Origin: Candidatus Nanopelagicaceae bacterium
Lineage (GTDB): Bacteria; Actinomycetota; Actinomycetes; Nanopelagicales; Nanopelagicaceae
DNA length: 37,210 bases
Assembly (NCBI GenBank): GCA_030730425.1
Contig: JANQVH010000007.1
Span: 35,828 to 73,037 of the forward strand
Direction: 5' to 3'
The notes beneath the pieces were generated by a model. The model did no database searches, was not told where the DNA came from, and saw only the letters and a program-made list of their open reading frames with translations. A program made the translations under genes and the position numbers. Numbering within the stretch: position 1 is the first letter of the stretch; the number at the start of each line of letters is the position of its first letter. Shown piece after piece: positions 31,966 through 37,210 of the stretch.

Positions 31966-33838
31966 CATTTAACGAAGCCCAGCCAACTAATTGACGGCTG
32001 ATGCTCTGTGAAGTGATTCCGATATCTTGCAGAATCTCGGCGCGCTTTGAATGTTGGATAAATTCCAATGGCACTCCAATTGAATGAATTGGCATATCTA
32101 AACCGTTTTCACGAAATAGCTCAGATAAGGTGCTAGCAATTCCGCCATGCTTGATTCCATCTTCTAGCACCACCACTCGTCTAAACCTTGGAGCCATTGC
32201 AAGAAGTGAATCTGCTGGAAGAGGCTTGACCCAGAGTGGATCGATGACAGTTACTCCAACGCCCTCACGAAACGCTTGAGCTGCTGCATCAATTGCAAGA
32301 GGCGCCATAGCGCCAATGCTTACAACGAGAATATCTGAGCTCTCACCGCGATAGAGAACATCTAGCCCGCCACGTCTTTCAAATGCTGGCAGATCTTTTC
32401 CAATTGCTCCCTTTGGAAAGCGAATAATTGAAGGGGCATCAGAGATTGCAACAGCCTCTGCCAGCGACTCTTTCAACCTTGCCGCATCGCGGGGCGCTGC
32501 AACAAATGCATTAGGAATAATTCCAGTAAGTGCTAGATCCCAGATTCCATGGTGAGATGGTCCATCATCTCCTGTTATTCCTGCCCTATCCAAAACAAAA
32601 GTAACTCCAGCTTTATGTAAACCAACATCTAATAGCAATTGATCAAATGCGCGGTTTAGAAATGTTGAATAGACCGCAACTACTGGATGAAGGCCAGTAA
32701 AGGCCATGCCTGCAGCTGATGTGACTGCATGCTGCTCTGCGATTCCAACATCAAATGTTCGCTCCGGAAATTCTGCTTGGAATCTATCAAGTCCTGTTGG
32801 ACCAAGCATTGCAGCAGTAATTGCCACGACATCTTTTCGCTCTCGCCCAATCTCAACTAACGCTTCAGAAAATACTCTCGTCCAGGTAGCGCCATTATTT
32901 GAAAGCGGCTCCCCTGTTTCAGGATCAAGGACTCCAACTGCATGAAACTTCTCTGCCTCATCATTGAGCGCTGGAGCATGTCCCCGTCCCTTTTCAGTGA
33001 TGGCATGGACTAATACCGGTCCTGAGAATTTCTTTGCTTGAATTAGAGCTCGCTCAAGTGCAGGAATGTCATGGCCATCTACCGGTCCTAAATACTTAAG
33101 TCCTAGATCTTCAAACATTCCCTGAGGGGCGACAATATCTTTAATGCCCTTCTTCATTCCATGAAGAGTTTCATAGATCGGATTTCCCACAACCGGAGTC
33201 TTTTCTAATACTTGCTTTCCCCAATCAAGGAATTTCTCATATCCTTTAGTAGCGCGAAGCGTTGAAAGATAGGTAGCTACCCCGCCAATAGTTGGTGAGT
33301 AAGAGCGTTCATTATCGTTAACAACAATCACAAGTTTTAGATCATCTGAAGCGGCAATATTGTTTAGCGCCTCCCAAGACATTCCCCCTGTTAGAGCTCC
33401 ATCTCCAACTACCGCTACAACTGTTCTATCGCTCTGATTCTGCAGAGCAAAGCCGCGAGCGATTCCATCAGCCCAAGAGAGAGCAGTTGAGGCGTGAGAG
33501 TTTTCTATTACATCATGTTCACTCTCTGCTCTACTTGGATATCCAGCGATTCCTCCGCGCTGACGAAGCTTTTCAAATCCTGCAGCTCTACCGGTTAATA
33601 TCTTATGGACATAACTTTGATGGCCTGTGTCATAAACCATGACATCTTGGGGAGATTCAAATACGCGATGAAGAGCGATACTTAACTCCACAATTCCAAG
33701 ATTAGGCCCTAGGTGTCCGCCCGACTTTGAAACTTTTTCAATCAGAAAGGATCTGATCTCTGCAGCTAGCTCCGTTAGCTCCTCTTGGCTAAAGCGCGCC
33801 AAATCGCCAGGAGATTTAATCCGGCTTAGGTGTTTCAT
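31904..33838 (-). CDS. dxs: 1-deoxy-D-xylulose-5-phosphate synthase
   Basis: Condenses pyruvate with glyceraldehyde 3-phosphate using thiamine diphosphate, the first step of the MEP isoprenoid pathway. VGDGALTGGMSWEALNN is the ThDP-binding GDG-N motif, GHDIPALERAL and DRAGITGDDGPSHHG the central motifs, and the C-terminal transketolase domain follows. 644 residues is normal. The last 20 residues (ending ENADRKPLH) look unconserved and arise by reading into the antisense of fadB. Confidence 0.95.
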   Translation of the reverse strand: MKHLSRIKSPGDLARFSQEELTELAAEIRSFLIEKVSKSGGHLGPNLGIVELSIALHRVFESPQDVMVYDTGHQSYVHKILTGRAAGFEKLRQRGGIAGYPSRAESEHDVIENSHASTALSWADGIARGFALQNQSDRTVVAVVGDGALTGGMSWEALNNIAASDDLKLVIVVNDNERSYSPTIGGVATYLSTLRATKGYEKFLDWGKQVLEKTPVVGNPIYETLHGMKKGIKDIVAPQGMFEDLGLKYLGPVDGHDIPALERALIQAKKFSGPVLVHAITEKGRGHAPALNDEAEKFHAVGVLDPETGEPLSNNGATWTRVFSEALVEIGRERKDVVAITAAMLGPTGLDRFQAEFPERTFDVGIAEQHAVTSAAGMAFTGLHPVVAVYSTFLNRAFDQLLLDVGLHKAGVTFVLDRAGITGDDGPSHHGIWDLALTGIIPNAFVAAPRDAARLKESLAEAVAISDAPSIIRFPKGAIGKDLPAFERRGGLDVLYRGESSDILVVSIGAMAPLAIDAAAQAFREGVGVTVIDPLWVKPLPADSLLAMAPRFRRVVVLEDGIKHGGIASTLSELFRENGLDMPIHSIGVPLEFIQHSKRAEILQDIGITSQSISRQLVGWASLNVKQEGMQLAADENADRKPLH

Positions 33839-33844
33839 GTCTAG

Positions 33845-33850
33845 ATTCTA
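33845..33850 (-). promoter_or_regulatory. -10 box for dxs (leaderless)
   Basis: Minus-strand TAGAAT, six bases, then the ATG at 33838. It is the same hexamer and spacing as pimB. Confidence 0.6.
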
Positions 33851-33858
33851 TCGGTGAA

Positions 33859-36516
33859 CTAGGAAAGAAGAGAGCGCAAGACGTACTGCATGATTCCCCC
33901 GTGGCGATAGTAATCAGCCTCACCTGGGGTATCGATACGAACCTTTGCTTCAAAGCTCTTATCCCCTGCCGTCACTGTCACAGTCTCGGGAATGCGACCT
34001 TCGTTTAAAGCAGTAACGCCAGTTATTGAAAATACTTCTTCGCCGCTTAGCCCCAATGAATTAGCATCTTGACCATCAAGGAATTGCAGAGGAAGAACTC
34101 CCATTCCAATTAAATTAGATCGATGAATTCTCTCAAAAGATTCAGCAATGACTGCTTTTACTCCAAGAAGCGCAGTTCCTTTTGCAGCCCAATCCCTAGA
34201 AGAGCCAGAGCCATATTCTTTTCCTGCCAGAATCACTAAAGCAATATTGGCATCTTGATATGCCATTGATGCATCATAGATGGTGCTCTGCTTACCACCA
34301 TCAATAAAGTTTCTAGTAAAGCCACCTTCTACTCCATCGAGCAAGAGATTCTTTAAGCGAATATTTGCAAAAGTTCCCCTAATCATTACTTCATGATTAC
34401 CACGTCGCGAACCATAGGAATTAAAGTCAGATTTTTCTACGCCATTTTCTGCCAAGTATTTTCCTGCTGGAGAATCAACTTTAATTGACCCTGCTGGTGA
34501 TATGTGATCGGTAGTTACCGAATCACCAAGCTTTGCCAGAACTCTTGCCCCTGAAATATCAGTAACTGGTAGAGGATTTCTAGGCATAGATTCAAAGTAA
34601 GGAGGTTTTCTGACATAGGTAGATTTTGGATCCCATTCAAAAGTCTTTCCTTCAGGAGTTGCAAGTGAGGTCCAGCGATGATCTCCAGCAAAGACACTTG
34701 AATAATCTTTCTTAAACATATCTGAGGTAACCACTGAATCAATTACACCTTGAATCTCTTGCATACTTGGCCAGATATCCTTAAGGAATACATCATTTCC
34801 AGAGCTATCTTGCCCTAGAGGATCTTTATCAAAGTCATGATCCATACTTCCAGCAATTGAATAAGCAACAACTAGCGGAGGCGATGCTAGGTAGTTCATT
34901 TTCACATCAGGGCTAATACGACCTTCAAAATTTCTATTTCCAGAGAGCACCGCTGCCACTGCAAGATCATTGTCATTTACTGCTTTGCTAACCTCTAGAG
35001 GCAATGGGCCAGAGTTTCCAATACAGGTAACACATCCATAGCCCACAAGGTTAAATCCAAGTTTTTCCAGATATGGAGTTAGTCCTGATTTTTCATAGTA
35101 GTTGGTAACCACCTTTGAACCTGGCGCAAGAGTGGTCTTGACCCAAGGCTTACTCATCAAACCTTTTTGAACAGCTTTCTTAGCAAGAAGTCCTGCCCCA
35201 ATCATCACTGAAGGATTTGAAGTATTAGTGCAAGAAGTAATCGATGCAATTACTACTGAGCCATTGGTAATAGATCCTTTTCTTGAATTTACTTCAATTG
35301 CTATTGGCTTAGTAGCAGTATCACTTGAGAGATATGAGGGGAGAATTTCGGCAAAGGAGCTCTTGGCATCACTAAGAGAGACTCGATCTTGGGGTCTCTT
35401 TGGCCCTGCAATTGATGGCACAACACTTGATAGATCAAGCTCTAATCGCTCTGAGTATCTTGGCTCTGCTGAAGGGTCATGCCATAGACCTTGAGCCTTG
35501 GCATATTTCTCAACTAGCTCTAACTGTTCACCACTTCTTCCAGTTAACTCTAGATACTTAATAGTTTCTTGATCGATTGGGAAAATCGCCACAGTTGAGC
35601 CGTATTCAGGCGACATATTTCCAATTGTTGCTCGATTAGCCATAGGCAGAGCGCTTACCCCAGGACCGTAGAACTCAACAAACTTACCAACTACGCCATG
35701 CTTTCTAAGCATCTCAGTGATAGTTAAAACTAAATCAGTTGCAGTTGTTCCAACTGCTAGAGACCCGTTTAATTTAAAGCCCAAAACTCTAGGAATTAAC
35801 ATCGAAACTGGCTGACCAAGAAGGGCTGCCTCTGCTTCAATGCCGCCCACTCCCCAGCCAAGAACTCCTAGGCCATTGACCATAGTGGTGTGTGAATCGG
35901 TTCCAACCACGGTATCTGGATACGCCCGCTGCACACCATTTACTGCTCTGACCATTACTACTCTTGCAAGATATTCAATGTTTACCTGATGAACAATTCC
36001 TGTCCCAGGCGGAACTACTTTAAATTCATCAAAGGCGCTCTGGCCCCAACGAAGGAAGCGATATCTCTCTTGATTTCTCTCATATTCAATATCAACATTT
36101 TCTTTGAAGGAATTAACGGTTCCATATTTATCTGCAATAACTGAGTGATCGATAACTAGCTCAGCAGGGGCTAAAGGATTTACGCGGGATGGATCTCCGC
36201 CAAGTTCTGCAATTGCCTCTCTCATAGTGGCAAGATCAACAACGCAGGGAACTCCGGTGAAATCTTGCATAATCACACGCGCTGGAGTGAATTGAATTTC
36301 AGTATCAGGAATTGATTCAGGGTTCCATGAAGCAAGAGCTTCTATCTGCTTGGCTGTGATATTTGCACCATCTTCAGTGCGAAGAAGATTTTCCAGTAAT
36401 ACTTTTAAGGAAAAGGGAAGTGAATTTGCTTGAGCAAGTTTGGTGATATCAAATATCTCATAGCTTTTGCCTGATACTTCAAGCGAGCTCTTTGCGCCGA
36501 AGGAGTTCTTGCTCAT
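33859..36516 (-). CDS. acn: Aconitate hydratase (AcnA type)
   Basis: Interconverts citrate and isocitrate in the TCA cycle using a [4Fe-4S] cluster. The cluster ligands are Cys429 in SCTNTSNPS and Cys495/Cys498 in [31 protein letters not shown] is a typical active-site segment, and the swivel domain contains [13 protein letters not shown]. The 885 residues match the AcnA/IRP1 type. It may also bind RNA when the cluster is lost, as known for this family. It lies downstream of the TrmA-type gene with its own promoter. Confidence 0.97.
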   Translation of the reverse strand: MSKNSFGAKSSLEVSGKSYEIFDITKLAQANSLPFSLKVLLENLLRTEDGANITAKQIEALASWNPESIPDTEIQFTPARVIMQDFTGVPCVVDLATMREAIAELGGDPSRVNPLAPAELVIDHSVIADKYGTVNSFKENVDIEYERNQERYRFLRWGQSAFDEFKVVPPGTGIVHQVNIEYLARVVMVRAVNGVQRAYPDTVVGTDSHTTMVNGLGVLGWGVGGIEAEAALLGQPVSMLIPRVLGFKLNGSLAVGTTATDLVLTITEMLRKHGVVGKFVEFYGPGVSALPMANRATIGNMSPEYGSTVAIFPIDQETIKYLELTGRSGEQLELVEKYAKAQGLWHDPSAEPRYSERLELDLSSVVPSIAGPKRPQDRVSLSDAKSSFAEILPSYLSSDTATKPIAIEVNSRKGSITNGSVVIASITSCTNTSNPSVMIGAGLLAKKAVQKGLMSKPWVKTTLAPGSKVVTNYYEKSGLTPYLEKLGFNLVGYGCVTCIGNSGPLPLEVSKAVNDNDLAVAAVLSGNRNFEGRISPDVKMNYLASPPLVVAYSIAGSMDHDFDKDPLGQDSSGNDVFLKDIWPSMQEIQGVIDSVVTSDMFKKDYSSVFAGDHRWTSLATPEGKTFEWDPKSTYVRKPPYFESMPRNPLPVTDISGARVLAKLGDSVTTDHISPAGSIKVDSPAGKYLAENGVEKSDFNSYGSRRGNHEVMIRGTFANIRLKNLLLDGVEGGFTRNFIDGGKQSTIYDASMAYQDANIALVILAGKEYGSGSSRDWAAKGTALLGVKAVIAESFERIHRSNLIGMGVLPLQFLDGQDANSLGLSGEEVFSITGVTALNEGRIPETVTVTAGDKSFEAKVRIDTPGEADYYRHGGIMQYVLRSLLS

Positions 36517-36522
36517 GAGCCC

Positions 36523-36552
36523 ATCTTAACTGTTGTCGCATAAAGCGCTCAA
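36523..36552 (-). promoter_or_regulatory. Promoter of acn (leaderless)
   Basis: On the minus strand, -35 TTGAGC (36547-36552), 18 bases, -10 TAAGAT (36523-36528), six bases, then the ATG at 36516. Confidence 0.6.
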
Positions 36553-36574
36553 AAACGAATTACTAGAGAATTAC

Positions 36575-37210
36575 TCAAGAAATAATGAAACGCGCCACAA
36601 GCTCCATATGGGCAGTCATTGGAAAGAGGTCAAAGGCCCTTATTTGATCTAATTTATATCCCTGTGCTGCTAGATAAGCGCTATCTCGGGCAAGTGCGGC
36701 TGGATCACAGGCAACATAGACAATCGTTCTTGGAGCAAGTGAGGCAATAGTTGAAATGACTCTCTCTCCCGCGCCAGCGCGAGGAGGATCTAGAAGAACT
36801 ACATTTGCTCCTCGATATTTCTTCAAACTTGCCTCAACTTTTGCTTCAACTATCTCAACTCTTGGCTCTAGCGCAAAGTTTCGTCTAGCATCGATGATCG
36901 CATTCTCATCAGATTCAATTAAGGTGATTCTTCCTGCAACTCCAAGCTGAGATAAAAGGGCTGCACTAAATAGCCCTGCTCCCCCGTAGAGATCAAAGAT
37001 GTGATCTGCAGGCTCTGCTTGAACATAATCTCTAACTACTTGACTTAAAACAGTTGGCGCCATGCGATGACTCTGCCAGAAGGTAATTGGATTTAAGGAG
37101 AAGTTAATGTCACCTACCTGCTCCTCTATCAGCCCTAAATTCTCTCGACCCTCTATCACCACTGCGCTCTGGCCTTTGCTAGTAATGGCTACATCTACCC
37201 GCTTTGATTT
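36575..37210 (-). CDS. TrmA/RlmD-type class I SAM RNA methyltransferase, 5' part missing
   Basis: The C-terminal methyltransferase domain of a 5-methyluridine RNA methyltransferase, acting on tRNA or 23S rRNA. FWQSHRMAP, FDLYGGAGLFSAAL (SAM-binding loop), LLDPPRAGAGERV and VYVACDPAALARD (catalytic Cys) are all present, followed by FDLFPMTAHMELV. The frame stays open through the window edge, so the 212 codons visible are only part of the gene; the TRAM and N-terminal domains lie outside. The GTG at 37162 is internal, not the start. The order with acn and dxs is common in Actinobacteria. Confidence 0.9.
   Translation of the reverse strand, partial: KSKRVDVAITSKGQSAVVIEGRENLGLIEEQVGDINFSLNPITFWQSHRMAPTVLSQVVRDYVQAEPADHIFDLYGGAGLFSAALLSQLGVAGRITLIESDENAIIDARRNFALEPRVEIVEAKVEASLKKYRGANVVLLDPPRAGAGERVISTIASLAPRTIVYVACDPAALARDSAYLAAQGYKLDQIRAFDLFPMTAHMELVARFIIS

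Noticed and set aside
1-37210. Transposons, CRISPR arrays, tRNA or rRNA genes, prophage or defence islands
   Set aside because: No transposase, regularly spaced repeat, tRNA-like cloverleaf or rRNA segment was recognised, and genes and composition are uniform throughout. Small RNAs cannot be excluded by eye.

Overview
The window reads as a continuous stretch of chromosome from a streamlined, AT-rich actinobacterium. The gene order is actinobacterial. There is an ino1 gene behind a padR regulator, a plsC / SRPBCC / acyl-CoA synthetase / pimB / NlpC-P60 block with the same order and strands as the Mycobacterium tuberculosis Rv2182c-Rv2190c region, and a DUF3000 / RNase D / dxs / aconitase / TrmA-type methyltransferase neighbourhood. 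Base composition is far lower in GC than most Actinobacteria (by eye in the low-to-mid 40s percent), and genes are packed with almost no spacers. This fits the freshwater acI lineage (Nanopelagicales, 'Ca. Planktophila/Nanopelagicus' type); that placement is inference. No tRNA, rRNA, CRISPR array, insertion sequence or phage gene was seen. No stretch of 300 bases lacks a gene.

Layout. 1-3587: glnA with its own leader and the only clear intrinsic terminator, then a membrane M48 protease and a class II glutamine amidotransferase from a divergent promoter pair. 3591-7139: a DMT exporter divergent from a complete ECF-type Co/Ni importer (CbiM, PDGLE/CbiN-like, CbiQ, CbiO) with a Nur-like operator. 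7136-10347 (minus): padR, ino1, enoyl-CoA hydratase, SDR. 10474-11827: LysE exporter and a PD-(D/E)XK nuclease-like protein. 11828-21324: envelope lipid and central carbon genes (PlsC, lipase-like hydrolase, Gfo/Idh oxidoreductase, ROK glucokinase, SRPBCC protein, acyl-CoA synthetase, PimB, NlpC/P60), interrupted by a sensor-less histidine kinase and NarL-type regulator. 21357-24939: a small CxxC protein, a RibD-like reductase, a second DMT protein, DUF3000 and RNase D. 24999-28647: a ferric-iron ABC importer with a palindromic operator. 28657-37210: thiolase and FadB, dxs, aconitase and the 3' part of a TrmA/RlmD-type RNA methyltransferase cut by the window edge.

How it works together: Ino1 supplies inositol phosphate for phosphatidylinositol, which PimB mannosylates. 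PlsC and the acyl-CoA synthetase feed phospholipid synthesis, and thiolase/FadB/enoyl-CoA hydratase handle beta-oxidation. Two metal importers each carry their own candidate operator.

The strongest non-annotated signal is regulatory. About twenty genes on both strands have a TANNNT-type -10 box ending exactly 6 or 7 bases before the start codon and no Shine-Dalgarno sequence, so they are probably transcribed leaderless. This rule also fixes several start codons. The second signal is at convergent gene ends, which overlap or touch in seven of eight cases, sometimes with a hairpin built from the stop codons themselves. I did not find a new multi-gene defence or metabolic system here.
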